DNA of 64,000 bases, from NCBI GenBank assembly GCA_020726505.1, contig JAHLEZ010000012.1:124001-188000 (forward strand), in the 5' to 3' direction. Positions 12,350 to 23,638 of this stretch are shown piece by piece. The first letter of the stretch is position 1. The number at the start of each line of letters is the position of its first letter. Made by a program: the position numbers and the translations under genes. The notes beneath the pieces were generated by a model. It did not search any database. It had not been told where the DNA came from and saw only the letters and a list, made by a program, of their open reading frames with translations. Source of the DNA: Leptodontidium sp. MPI-SDFR-AT-0119 (Eukaryota > Ascomycota > Leotiomycetes > Helotiales > Leptodontidiaceae).

Positions 12350-13987
12350 GTTGCCCGAAGGAAGAATAGATTCTATCTCTTGATTCCGTGGTTTCGAGCT
12401 ATGCGACCTGTGTATATATAGGGACGGGACAAGGTGTTTCTCACGATCCCCCGCTCCGCCTCCCGTAGACTGCCTACAAGAAGAGCCATGCCATAAGTGA
12501 TCAAGAAGGAGAGGCCACGACGATGTCCACGACCGCCTCTCGTTCTCAATTGCTCAGTGTACAGCCAGCATCGTGAGCCTTTACCGAGCCCGAGTGGGCC
12601 CCGGGAGAGGGAGAGGTGCAAATACTTTCTTTTGGTACCCGACCGTTCAGAACGAGGCAGGACATTAAAAGTCAGAGCGGTCGTCCATGTATTCACCATC
12701 CAATGAACTTCTGAATCGAGCTCCTCAATTTGGTGGACTCTGGATGGCTTTCCCAGAGGAGCTTTGAAAGCTTTCTGACAACCCCTGTTAGATTGCTGTC
12801 ACTTCTTGCCTCTCCCATCAAAATGAGGCTTACCAAATACTGCCTTGGAGACTTTGGCCAATATGGAGGCTCAAATTTCCAGTCGTCTGGTTGCCTCGTG
12901 GAGTGGCGGTGTGCAAAAGCTATTTGCCTTAATCTTCAACGCCCATCAATCCCCCTTGGTCTCTGGGCTGACGACACTCAGAACCACTTGTCTTCGTGTT
13001 GAATTGCATCTAGAGCCTTTCTGAGCTACGATGGTTACACGTAGGGGGCTGGGGCCTCTAATCTAGACAAGTCATCCCATAAACATAGACTTTGATCGGG
13101 CGTGATTCTGTAGGAATCTCAAACCACGTCGTTCCCCAGCGTGGCTCAGATCATTTTCGAGGCATCTATCACTTTTGCTATTCGTTTAAAATTTGATAGA
13201 AGATACAGATACTTCATGCCTGATGCAAAGCCCCGTCCACGAGGCGTGTTGGGCTTTCTGAGCTGCGTTGGCGATCATGCGCAGATCTTCTCTTCGCACT
13301 TGCGTTTCGTGAGATCTCAGCATGGGCAGCAGTGAGCATCCAAAGTATCAAGGCACCCCTCCGAGATGTGAGTTCTTGCTAAGGAGGCTGTCTTCAAGAA
13401 ATTTGCTCTGACCACATTGGCGTGCCCCCTGCCTCATCTCAAATGCACTCGCCCTCCGCTGCTTTAGGAGTCCGCAAATTTTCTCGCCGAAGACCAGACC
13501 CCAACTTCCGGCTTCAAGTGAAAGACAAATAAGGGCTATGAAGATGGAACGGGATGAGGGAAAATCCTGGAAACTGCTGGTCGTATGCTCCCGCCTCTCG
13601 ATGTGCTCTTCCTTCCTGGAGCTTACTTCGTCTGCATACTGATTTCATTACAGCATCGGGGGTCAACGATGACGCCCTGACCACTAGTATACAGGCGGTA
13701 ACAGCGGCAACAGGAGGAAATTAGAGGCTAGTCTTTGGGCAGGGGCTTTTGCAAGAGCATCATGTCATAGCACGGTACAGCACATGGCTCGTTGCCGGCC
13801 GCCCGGTGAACATCTCGAAGAAAATCTGAAAGAGGTGGCTGCACAACCCTTGACCGGCAAACGCATAATATGTTTCATTAATCCCTCATCTTTGTGTGTA
13901 CTCTTTGAAGAAAAGAATGTGGAAGTACTCCATGCACCTCGCTAAAGGATTTGAGACAGTGGAAAAGAGGGGGAACCCAAACTCCAC
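12350..13987. other. Gap without a recognisable gene
   Basis: This is the upstream region of the two-finger gene and the downstream side of the dehydrogenase. Several open frames of 60-110 codons occur, with no recognisable protein and no repeat. Confidence 0.55.
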
Positions 13988-15050
13988 TCAAAAATCATGG
14001 TAAACCACACGCTCGACGGCAGGCACAACTGGAATCAGAATCTCCAGCACCTCATGCCAGACCTTGCTCCGTAACTTTGTCCCTTTTTCTGAAGAGACTA
14101 GTTTCCCAACCCTGAAAATGTAAGCCACGTGATTGCTTTGAAATGGGACCGGAGCCTGCTTACGGTGCGAACTTCTGGTGATCGATAAACTTGCCATGAG
14201 AGTCTGTTCCACGCACTGTACCATCGACAATGGTCTTGCTTCCCTCTTCAGTTGTTCTCGCTGTGAGCAATTGCATCGCTTCCAACAGATACAGCCTGCC
14301 TGCCTCACGGTTCATCAATTCCGATTTGCAGAAGCCTGGATTGACGATGTTGACGACGACGGCAGGCTCCCCTCTGATTGTCGGTGTAAGTCGTACCATT
14401 TCATATGCCATGTAGTGCATGAACAGTTTGCTGACAGCATACCTCTCTGTAGGTACGGCCTGGCTCATCTCCCATCTCGCCTCGTCGTTAAGTGCCTCGA
14501 TGGCTTCGTCACAATGCCGCTCTTCGAACTTTGCATCGGCATCCATATCGGTCCCTACAACGACAAGATGAGGCCTGGAATCGGGATGCTCTCGCCTACT
14601 TCGAACAAGAACGGGCAGCAGCAGGAGCATCATCAACGCCGTGGACAAACAATTGACTTGGAGCTGCCTCTCGAACCCTTCAAGGCTCAGATTCCACTGC
14701 AAACTGGCGAGACCTGCGTTTATTATTGCTGTATCAAGTCTCTCCAAACGTGCTGCACGAGCGCAAAATTCCTCAACACTGTCAAATCTTTCCAAATCAT
14801 CCTCCCATACTTCAACAACACCGTTCCGCCCTGTGGTTGGTTCGATGTCAATCTTCGCTTCCTCCCCCTTAGAAAGATTTTGGATACTGAGGATGACCTT
14901 CGAGGCTCCAAGCTTGACACTATGCCTCGCCGTTTCTAGGCCCAGACTTGAGTTTCCTCCTGTGATCAGGACCGTCTGAGATTCAAAAGACCCTGGTGGT
15001 GGAAGATTCAGCGTCCTGAAAGGCTGAATTAAGAGAGGAAGAAGACTCAT
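13988..15050 (-). CDS. Short-chain dehydrogenase/reductase (SDR), 336 aa
   Basis: Exons 15050-14164 and 14111-13988 are joined by a 52-nt intron (GTAAGC donor, GGCTTAC branch, TTTTCAG acceptor), total 1011 nt. Residues about 26-37 hold the Rossmann dinucleotide-binding turn (VLITGGNSSLG). The NAG motif (AIINAGL) follows near residue 110. The catalytic Tyr-x3-Lys is ERYAVSKLF near residue 204, with NPGFCKSEL after it. This is the order of an NAD(P)(H)-dependent oxidoreductase, in the retinol-dehydrogenase/WWOX-like branch common in fungi. The glycine motif is Gly-x4-Leu-Gly rather than Gly-x3-Gly-x-Gly, frequent in this group. There is no signal peptide, so a cytosolic enzyme is likely. The substrate cannot be read from sequence and no biosynthetic backbone gene is nearby. 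Confidence 0.9.
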
Positions 15051-16716
15051 GATGCGTCAGCGATGTGTTGGTACTTTGGGTGATTGGCTATTGGGACTTG
15101 AATAGTTGACAATTCGGCAGAGAAGAAAGACTTTCTATTGATATCTGCTGGTCTTATTCTGATTTGACAAGCACCCAGATATCTCGATCCAGGGCCTTCA
15201 TCCTTATATCCAGAACCCTCGTCTACAATGAATGCGTAAACAATCGGCATTGGCGAACAGCAGTCCCGTCCCTTCACGGATCAAGTCGACCCCAGAATGT
15301 CAATACGCCACTCGCTACACCCGTATAACTCCTATACCAATTGGCCCGAGAAGCGAATATGAGTCAAGGTGATTCTGCCGACAGAAGTATCACGGCCAAG
15401 TCGTAAGCTTGAGCGGAATTACCTGTGGGAAATGCCGTGATCACGTGTGATCCATAGTCAGCAGCCACAGGCACTGTATTGGACAACTCGGGGTGCGATC
15501 ATGCTGGCGGATTAATGAGAAGGCATGGAGTTCCTCCCCATCTTTGTTGTGGCTGCTGCTATCGTCATCGCTCGAGGCCTCAACACCAAAACCGGCCAGG
15601 ATAGCGAGGACGAGGGAGCCTGTGTTGCAACACATCTCCAGGTATCTTCACTTCTGCCTCGAGATTCTAATATCCGAGTAGTGTTTCCTTGTCATCTGAA
15701 GTAGCTTGCTGGATGGATCTAGGGACGCGTGAAGGCCGTCAGGATTCTGTGGCGGTCTGGCTAAGTGAGTGAAGCCCTGGATATCGTTGTTTGGCCGTAC
15801 TCCATCAATATAGCCTCGGAAGTCGCCGTTGAGGTCGCTGCATGGTTTTTGAAGTTCACGAGGAGCGTTCTTTGAGGTTCTGAGTAGAGCAGAAGTTCTC
15901 ATGTGTCCTAGAAGTTAGATTAAGGTTGTTCTAGCGTTTTGGGGCGGTGTGGTGTCGGTTTAACCTCGGCATCCCCCTTTTATCCCTACCAACGTATTCT
16001 CATGTCTACCGGATACAGGGGTATTACCATTCGGATGAGTTTCAGCACGGTGGTATACCCGTATCATCTATTACTAGATGCCAGCCTTCTCTATTGTTTT
16101 ATTACACTTCTTCGTCTCATTTCCCTCACTCAATGATTTCAAGTGAAAACAAAGAATATACCCCACCATCCGAAACCAGCAGTGATGTACCTTATCATGC
16201 TTTTAGCAGAACAAAGGGTTGTATAACTCGAAATGGGATACTTCACTACCACAGCTCTTGTTCCATGCTGGTTCTTAGTCCCGCCAAACAATGATTGTGT
16301 TTTTGAGGACGTTTGACAGCCTGGTTTTCTTGTTCAAATGTCACGTCCGCTGAACAGAGCACCAAAAATTCCATCGGAGAGTAATCTGTAGCTTGATTTG
16401 TTGTAAGTGGGGGCCTAATTAGAGGCCACCACTCCCTTGCGTTGTATAAATTGAAGTGCAACACAAGTTTTGCAGCACTAAACGACCCTCAGGCTCCGGC
16501 CCCGCCAACGCATCGTCAATTCCAATGTCCCGACCCAATGTTTCCAATCCGCTGATGCCACCAATTAGTACTAGTAGAGCCAATACTAATCCCGCAAATG
16601 CTACCCTTGTGGCGTTGTCCAACCCCGGCGATAGTTGGGTATGGGATTTCCAGAACCTGGTAGTGTACAATCAAGCCGCGAAGAAAACGAACAGGAGGGC
16701 CGCGACAGATGCATGA
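15051..16716. other. Gap with only weak open frames
   Basis: Minus-strand frames at 15441-15635 and 15648-15902 and plus-strand frames at 15939-16294 have no recognisable domain. The plus-strand ORF beginning at 16525 (MSRPNVSNPLM) runs to the kinase start and could be its 5' exon, since GTATGG at 16638 is a possible donor. I could not find a junction that clearly joins it. Confidence 0.4.
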
Positions 16717-18900
16717 ATGGCATCGGAGAGAAATTGGAGAAACAGAGTAGGGAAAGGTTGGGTTGCAAAGAGATTACTTGGAAGAGGCACCTATGGAGTT
16801 GTTGGCCACTGGTCATACGAAGGACCGGATCGAGACTCGAAAAGCTTGAAGGACGTCGCTGTCAAGCAATCTCTTCGGTTCGCTTTTCCGCTTGGAGGAT
16901 TTGGATTACAGTTTGAAGCAACGAACCTCTCGGAATTGGGGAGGGCGAAGTCTCAACATATCGTGAGGATGTATAGGCATTTGTACGAGGAAGTTGGGCA
17001 ACGTACGAATAAGTTTGATATGGGATTGGTTTACCGCATATTCCTTGAGTATTGTCCTGGCGGCGATGCAGGGAACTGGATCAGAGAACACTTATACAAG
17101 TCAGTCGGTAGTATTTGGAAGATATACTCTGATAACTGGCCACAGCAATACAACTATTTCTGAAGCCTAACTTTGGGCCATTTTTCACTATTTATCACGA
17201 GCCTGCCTTGTAAGAATCACGGGAGCGAAGATGCAACCACCCCCACCCCTGAATGGCTACAGCAGGAGCTTGTCCATTTAGACCTTAAGTTAGAGAATGG
17301 TGAGTTACCAGAACCATGTGTTAAGTATTGACTGACTTGATTAGTGCTTGTCGGTGCACCGACAACAGACGTAGAACACAGAGATATGTCCCCATTTAAA
17401 GCAAGACAAATTCCCTTCCATTTTCCGAAAAAAAATCTCTGCTAACTGCCATCTAGTTTGGAGATCTTGGAAATGGAAGACGAGTGCCCGCAATTCAGAG
17501 TCCACAGTTTTTGAAAGACTACTCGGAGTTTAGCACACCTAGGTATTTTGCTCCAGTAAGATAGATACATTCACTGCTAGACATATTTTCAGCCGCCTCT
17601 AACCAAGCCACAGGAACAAGTGATACGAAAGGATCACTTATGCGGGCCAAGACCTTGGTTCGATGTGAGCTATCCTCCAAAGCCAGAACATCCCCGAGCC
17701 ATGATTGTCAAAGACTCAAATATCGCAGACTGACATCACAAATAGTCTATAGGAAACTGTACGGTCGAAGGAGTGAGACTGGAACCGCTACGAACGTATG
17801 GCAAGTCGGCCTCATAATCCATTGCTTGATGTCTCGAAGCCACTATCCCATTTGGAAGACGAACAACATAGACCGTCTTCGTTGCTACAAATCGATATTA
17901 TCAGATCGTTTGAGAGGTGATGGAGACACTATAGGAAACAGTACCGACCAGGCTTGCGAATTCAACCCAAGCATGTCTGCTTACAGCGTGGAGGTACGCA
18001 CACTTCTTCATGAATGTCTACTCATCAATCCACACCGGCGTCCTCCTCCCTCGGAAGTCATTCAAAGATCCCAACAGGCCATCGATCTAATGCGCATGAG
18101 CATGGGAGGAATTCTTCGTGCATCTTTCATCCCTTATTCGGAGCCCAGATTATCTGCTCGTTGGTATTCTGGCCAGAATAATGGGAATCCTGTCAAGAAG
18201 CCGCCGACGTTAACCCAAGCTCAAATCTCTATAGCCGATAAACTCCACGATGCAAAGATTGCCTCGGAGAAGGAGAAGCTGAAACAAGGTATTTCACAGG
18301 CCCGGGTATCCAATGCGCCATCTCGACCACCTAATTCGCCAGTTGCAACAAATCTGCCAACTCCTACTCCTGCTCCTGCAGCCGCTCGTGCATCTACTGC
18401 AACGGCGCCTGCTGCATCTGCTGCACCTGGCCCAGGCTCAGGTGCAGATGCAGCGCCTCAGTCACCGCCAACTCCTGTACCTAGACCCGCACCTGCGGCC
18501 CGAGCACCAGTTCTCTATAAAGTCACACAAGTGACATGCATAGTCCAGTAAGTATAGATGGAGCCCAGAATCTTCTATTTAGAATGTCTCAATATCTATC
18601 AAAGACATATCTCACATTTATCCCATAATCTCCTTGATGGTCAATTACTAACTCCGCCTTTCCCCACAGAACCAAAACTTCTTCGGTAACTTCGTATTTA
18701 AAAACTACACCGTCAACAACCTCACCCCCGAAACTCTAGTTATCGATGTAAAAATTAGTCTTGTAAAGATGGGTTGCGGGATCACTCAAGATAAGCAGAT
18801 CTGGATGAATGGGAGAACTTTGATGTCTGATTACATGAAGTTGGGGGAATTCGCGAATCTGGTGGGTGGAAGGAATACTGCTAGAGTCACTTCAAGATAG
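16717..18900 (+). CDS. Ser/Thr protein kinase-like gene with disrupted frame
   Basis: The kinase core is readable in order: glycine loop LLGRGTYGVV, VAIK-type lysine in DVAVKQSL, hinge FLEYCPGGDAGNW, catalytic loop VHLDLKLEN, DFG-equivalent FGDLGNG, RYFAPEQ, TNVWQVGLIIH, and the final Arg in NPHRRPP. Supported pieces are 16717-17299, 17345-17400, 17457-17555, an exon from 17614, a C-lobe frame from about 17742 to 18530, and 18670-18900. After the kinase comes a Pro/Ala-rich linker and a 77-residue end domain (NQNFFGNFVF...). Two problems appear: an in-frame TGA at 17161-17163 inside an otherwise continuous frame, and a frame change between about 17690 and 17745 that I could not explain by a good intron. 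The catalytic loop has Leu instead of Arg (HLD, non-RD). It is either a recent pseudogene or a gene with introns I misread. The start is uncertain. Confidence 0.65.
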
Positions 18901-19365
18901 CTTCTCAATCTCCTACAGACTTAAGCCTTATAATTTAGGATTTAATGTCACCAGTTGGAGTGGAAGTTTTTGGCTTGATCATACAGCACTTACTCTGTTT
19001 TGTTGATTGAAGTTTAGGGGTGGGGTTGTTGATTGACCCCGGACTCGGAAAAATAAGCGAGTGCTCAATTGCCTGAAGTTACAACAGTTGAAGCCTTGAG
19101 AATTCTAGCCATAGCGAATAACTAATTCGGAGAATGGGCCTGAAGCACAGCGTTGGAGAAGTTGCCCTTTAACTATTATTGGATGTATCCTGGGCATGAG
19201 ATGACGACACGAAATTAAAATATATCATAGACTTTTCTCATATGCATCAAATCCGATTTAATCGGTCCCCATCTCACGGCAAGACCTCAACACAATCCTA
19301 CTTTTCCAAAGACTCGCAGCATCGAGAAGAACTTTTATGACATGTCATTCTGGTTGTCTTGCCAA
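18901..19365. other. Convergent intergenic gap
   Basis: This lies between the ends of the kinase and the long ARM/HEAT gene. AT-rich, with nothing recognisable; presumably it holds both 3' ends. Confidence 0.6.
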
Positions 19366-22300
19366 TTAGTCGGCTCCCTCCATGGCTACATCCTCACCAG
19401 CTTCGTCTTCTGCATTCTCATCTTCCTCCTCTCCATCACTCTCCTCGACAACCTTCTCGGGCACCTTGTATTCCCACGCAGCCTCAGCAACCAAAACCGA
19501 GGTATCGGACCTATACCCATCCAGTCTAAATCTCTCCTCATCCGTCCATCCAGTGCTCTCATCCACACCACCTATCAAGAATGACAACGCCAATCTCCTT
19601 CCCCTCTCGTCTTTACTCCTTGCCATCCCCAACTCCACCTTCAACAAGTCATCCTGGGGCTCCTTCCACCCCGTCTCATTCTTCTCGATGAAAATCTCAG
19701 CCGCGTGTAGTGCATCAGCATGCAACTCTGGCAGGATTTCGAAGATGTACGGTCGGAGTTCTTCCCAAGGAAGGCCGTTGAACATGAGATTAACGCGACG
19801 GGTAACGGACAGCCTATCAGTCTTGAAAATCGAGAGCAGGAGCTGCGTGACTGGTCGCAAGTATTTTCGTCCTGGGAAGGGAGAAACTATATCCATGTAG
19901 GCGTCATGGACACGTTTCAATGCACTTCGATCAGATAGAAGCTTGCGGTAGACATTGCCGATCTGCTGGACATTCGTCCTTGCATAAGTCTCGAAGATTG
20001 CTTTTGCTGCTCCTTCGCACTCGTCGTTTAGCTCCGAGTAAATGAGCTCAAATAAACGAGGTGCGAGGATGTTCTCCGGATCTTGAAGAGGTTTGGCGTC
20101 ACAGCGTTCAAGCGCGGCTATTCGAACTTCAGGCGATTCGTGACTGAGGAGTCGTAGAAGAACTTGGAGGAGTTGCTGTTTCTGCTGCATGTTGATTCCA
20201 TCTTCCGGAATGGAGCACACCGCTTTCGCGATCTTGGGATCTGGATTCTCGGCTGCGCGAATGAAAATCTCCCATGTCTCGTCGCGATCTAAGTATGTCC
20301 ATAGTGCTCTGTACAAAGCAACTCGGACGTCGGCATGTAGTTCTGTTTGTTCCTTTTCCAAGAGATATTGGAATGCTTTCTCTGTGCTCATCTCACCGAT
20401 CAGACGAACGGTCTCCTTCGCGACTGTCACTTTGGTCTGTGGTATCGAGGATAATAATTCGAATACTTTGTCTTTTGGTATGGCTTTCAGTACTTTGCGA
20501 AGGGAGTAGATCGCAATCTGAGCCCTGTCGTCCGAAAGTGCCTCAATGAGAATAGGCAGACCTTGGTCGCCGTCAAGTTGGCCCAAGGCTCGCAGGGCGG
20601 ATTCCTGTATGGCGGACTCCTCGCTTCCTGCGAGCTCAAATAGGGATTTAGGGTCCAAAAAAGCCAGGAGGCTCAGTTGCAGCACACACTTCACCTTGTC
20701 TTCGAACGAAATATCGTCATGACCAATGTCGTTGAGCAGGATCTTCGCCAGAGCCTCTTGCTGACTCGGTGTCCACCACCAAAACCCATCATGTAGAACT
20801 TTGAGAGCGTTCCTCCGGTCTTTCGGTTCCTCCTCAGCTTCTCTCAAATAAGCATCAAGAAGATTTTGTTGCTTGTGGTGGACATGAGAGAACACCAAAG
20901 GTTCGGCAGCCAGGGCAGTGTTTTCGAAAACTAATGGAGCAAGCATGCGAGGCAGAGATCCAGGCTTGTGCTTCTTGAGAATATCAAGCAGTTGTCCGTA
21001 AATCGATGTGTCGATATCTGGCATCTGAATTGCTTTTTGACAGGCTTCCAAGTACTCCGACCAGTGCTTGGTGTGTTCGGAAAACATATCCGCCAATGAC
21101 GCAAGTGAGTAGACATCTTTCTTCCGCAGCAACTTTTCGAGAAGAGGTGACAATTCCCGTTGAACACTCGCCACGCTGTCCTTGACAGGTACCGGGCCCG
21201 AGAGATCTATACGGAAGCTGTTATAGTCATGCTCGCGCATGATTTTGCCAATGTGGGCGGCGGCCCATTCGTGGTGCACGGAGAGGATTGGAGCCAGGAG
21301 CATGAGCAATGAGCGATATGTCACTGTCGAGAGATCTCGGGACTTGAGAAAGCTAGCGATTATCTCATCAAGCATCCCCAGGTGGTTTTCCTTCCATTTG
21401 CCACGCGGGATATCCCACAGCGCGGAAATGAGCTGGTTCTTGACTGGATCTTGTTCGTTTTTTCGGGATAGAACAAGGTTCAATGCATCTTCGATGTGGG
21501 TTTCGTCAAACTTCACGGCTTCGATCTGCGCGGCAAGTGCTTCGGAACGGATTTGGGCATCGCCTGATCGAATAAACGGTGTCTGCAATTCCAAAGCTTC
21601 ATCCCATGGAAGCAGTGCAATGTACGGAATACGGTCAGACGGTCGCGTTTCAAACTTCTTGAGCTTGATGTGTCGACGTGCCTCGGCGATCCGTTCTTGA
21701 GAGGGCAGCTTCTTTATCTTGTATGCATCAATCACTCCGTCGTCATCTCGCCAGCCTTCACGGTACTTTCGGTACGCCAAAAGACGTTGCTCTGGCGTGA
21801 AAAGAGTAAATTCGTACTCCTCCACGATGCCGGGATATCGCCCAAACAGCGATCTGAACGATGACATGGGTAGCTTTCGTAGAGCCCGCCAGTAAAGTTC
21901 CTCGATGGTGACAGTTTCGAGATTTTCTTCGCAGCTCAAAACTATGTCCACCGCTTTCAATGGGCTCCTCTCAACTAACTCGGTGACTGGGAGTCGAGAA
22001 ATTGACACCTTCTTCAGCGAGTTGCGGAAGAGCTCGACAGCGTATTTAACAGTGGAATCGTGAGACAGCCATTGCTTGAGAACAGTATTGACCTTCGACA
22101 CAAGAGTGAAATCGTCCTCTTCTGATCGTTCAATCCATTCGTTCAGAACTCTTTGCGCGATTTCTGGATGATACTTGGCGAGGTTCAACCACTGCTGAAT
22201 TGAGAATTGTTCAAGGAATCTAGGTAGGTTTCTCTCGACTAGAGCCTCCGATCCAAGCAGAAAAAAATTCTGAAATTGTTTCACGTCCTCTTCCTTGTGT

Positions 22301-22716
22301 TCCAAATCCCCCAGATATTTCTCGATCACCGCCAGCCTCTTTCGACTTCCACGCCCACGGCGGAGGCGGTGAAGCGTAGCAACCTGGAGATATGGCGGTA
22401 CGGACTGTAAAGCCCAGAGGAGATTATCGTCACTACCGAGTAGTGCAATTAGATTGATGGCACGTTTCTTGAGGTGTTTTGACGATGAGGATGATACAAT
22501 CTGCTTGGCAAAGCTGAGCTCTCGGCTGCCATGACAAGATTCTAGGCTTAAGAGCTGCTCGTAGAGCGACTGAGATTCCAAATGATTTATCAATGCCCTC
22601 ACATTCGGGTTCAGTCGAGATTCAGCCCCTAATCTTACCATGCGAGCCACACGCGCTGAGTTGGAGAGTTGGTCGAACTCCTCGAGAAGGGATCGAGCCT
22701 CGGCTTGGACGTTCAT
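19366..22716 (-). CDS. ARM/HEAT-type repeat protein, 1116 aa, single exon
   Basis: One uninterrupted frame of 1116 codons is by far the best-supported ORF in the window. The protein is almost wholly alpha-helical in character, with tandem amphipathic helix pairs throughout. HEAT-like examples are ESALRALGQLDGDQGLPIL and VRIAALERCDAK, around residues 700-890. The C-terminus is strongly acidic (ESDGEEEDENAEDEAGEDV). There is no signal peptide, membrane segment or catalytic motif. Proteins of this build are usually scaffolds or adaptors, for example in transport, ribosome biogenesis or phosphatase regulation, but I recognise no specific family. The Met at 22716 is followed at once by helical repeat-like sequence, so the start is plausible. 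The lack of introns contrasts with its neighbours. Confidence 0.85.
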   Translation of the reverse strand: MNVQAEARSLLEEFDQLSNSARVARMVRLGAESRLNPNVRALINHLESQSLYEQLLSLESCHGSRELSFAKQIVSSSSSKHLKKRAINLIALLGSDDNLLWALQSVPPYLQVATLHRLRRGRGSRKRLAVIEKYLGDLEHKEEDVKQFQNFFLLGSEALVERNLPRFLEQFSIQQWLNLAKYHPEIAQRVLNEWIERSEEDDFTLVSKVNTVLKQWLSHDSTVKYAVELFRNSLKKVSISRLPVTELVERSPLKAVDIVLSCEENLETVTIEELYWRALRKLPMSSFRSLFGRYPGIVEEYEFTLFTPEQRLLAYRKYREGWRDDDGVIDAYKIKKLPSQERIAEARRHIKLKKFETRPSDRIPYIALLPWDEALELQTPFIRSGDAQIRSEALAAQIEAVKFDETHIEDALNLVLSRKNEQDPVKNQLISALWDIPRGKWKENHLGMLDEIIASFLKSRDLSTVTYRSLLMLLAPILSVHHEWAAAHIGKIMREHDYNSFRIDLSGPVPVKDSVASVQRELSPLLEKLLRKKDVYSLASLADMFSEHTKHWSEYLEACQKAIQMPDIDTSIYGQLLDILKKHKPGSLPRMLAPLVFENTALAAEPLVFSHVHHKQQNLLDAYLREAEEEPKDRRNALKVLHDGFWWWTPSQQEALAKILLNDIGHDDISFEDKVKCVLQLSLLAFLDPKSLFELAGSEESAIQESALRALGQLDGDQGLPILIEALSDDRAQIAIYSLRKVLKAIPKDKVFELLSSIPQTKVTVAKETVRLIGEMSTEKAFQYLLEKEQTELHADVRVALYRALWTYLDRDETWEIFIRAAENPDPKIAKAVCSIPEDGINMQQKQQLLQVLLRLLSHESPEVRIAALERCDAKPLQDPENILAPRLFELIYSELNDECEGAAKAIFETYARTNVQQIGNVYRKLLSDRSALKRVHDAYMDIVSPFPGRKYLRPVTQLLLSIFKTDRLSVTRRVNLMFNGLPWEELRPYIFEILPELHADALHAAEIFIEKNETGWKEPQDDLLKVELGMARSKDERGRRLALSFLIGGVDESTGWTDEERFRLDGYRSDTSVLVAEAAWEYKVPEKVVEESDGEEEDENAEDEAGEDVAMEGAD

Positions 22717-23638
22717 GTCTGGTCAGAGAAAGGTGGCTCGGTATTGATGAAAATAAATCAGAGATGGAAGCAGAACATTGGGAGATGAAAGCAATGTCGT
22801 GTTCTCAATCGACTGCTTTGGGGGGGGAGTCTGACTGAAATACAATGATGTTCAGCTGTTCACTGACCTTCAGCTGGCGACATTTATTTAGGTCAGCCAC
22901 ATCACGTCAGTTCTCACCCACTGCAGAAGGGAGGCACAGCCACCCAGAATCAGGGGCATTTTAAGCGACAGCCCCTGAAGCGCTCGCTTGATATACCTGC
23001 TATATTGACATTCGACATTCGAACTCGGAGAGAAGCGAGCCAAACGAACACAGAGGTTTGGGTGTGATGGGTTGTCCCATGAATTTTATGTTTGAGGCAT
23101 TGCTTCCTAGTACAGGCCCAATGTCGGCAATCGGGGTACCGGCGTCAGCTTTCGGCACCTCCGCAGGGTACCCACTATCACGAAAGCATAAATCCTCGGT
23201 ACTATAGAAATGCTGGGGCGATGAAGATGCAGTCCCTAGACATTGATAACTTCATAGTTCAATATTCGCACGTGTATGATCTCCTGTATCTTCAGTATTT
23301 AAACCTGAACAACATAAAGATTTGTGATGAGTGCATATCCTCATAACTTCACTTTACAGTGTCAACCTTGCCCCTCATTTCCGAGGTGCAAGGAAGCCAA
23401 AGCCCCCGCAGAACCACAAAAGCTATTTTTGTCAGGAAAATTGAGGCTCATCATCCCCTTGCAATCACCGAATATCAGTTAGGTTCAGCTAAACGATATT
23501 ATCGGAAGACTAGCATCAAGGATACGAAGGAAAGTTGGAAAACATCTGCAGATCGCGAATTATAAGAAAGCTCCGATTCCCATCTGTAAGCCCATCACCT
23601 GAATTCTGTTCTTTGATGTTATCACTGACTTAGACAAA
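22717..23638. other. Divergent promoter region between ARM/HEAT gene and tyrosinase
   Basis: About 920 bp separate the start of the minus-strand ARM/HEAT gene from the start of the plus-strand tyrosinase. I see no gene or repeat and no regulatory site I can name with confidence. Small open frames at 23092-23346 and 23359-23565 look non-coding. Confidence 0.5.

Noticed and set aside
14178..14979. Long plus-strand frames (253 and 112 codons) opposite the dehydrogenase
   Set aside because: They are antisense shadows of the SDR coding sequence, whose motifs are clear.
23092..23565. Small open frames upstream of the tyrosinase
   Set aside because: Low protein character and no splice path into the tyrosinase, whose signal peptide begins cleanly at 23639.
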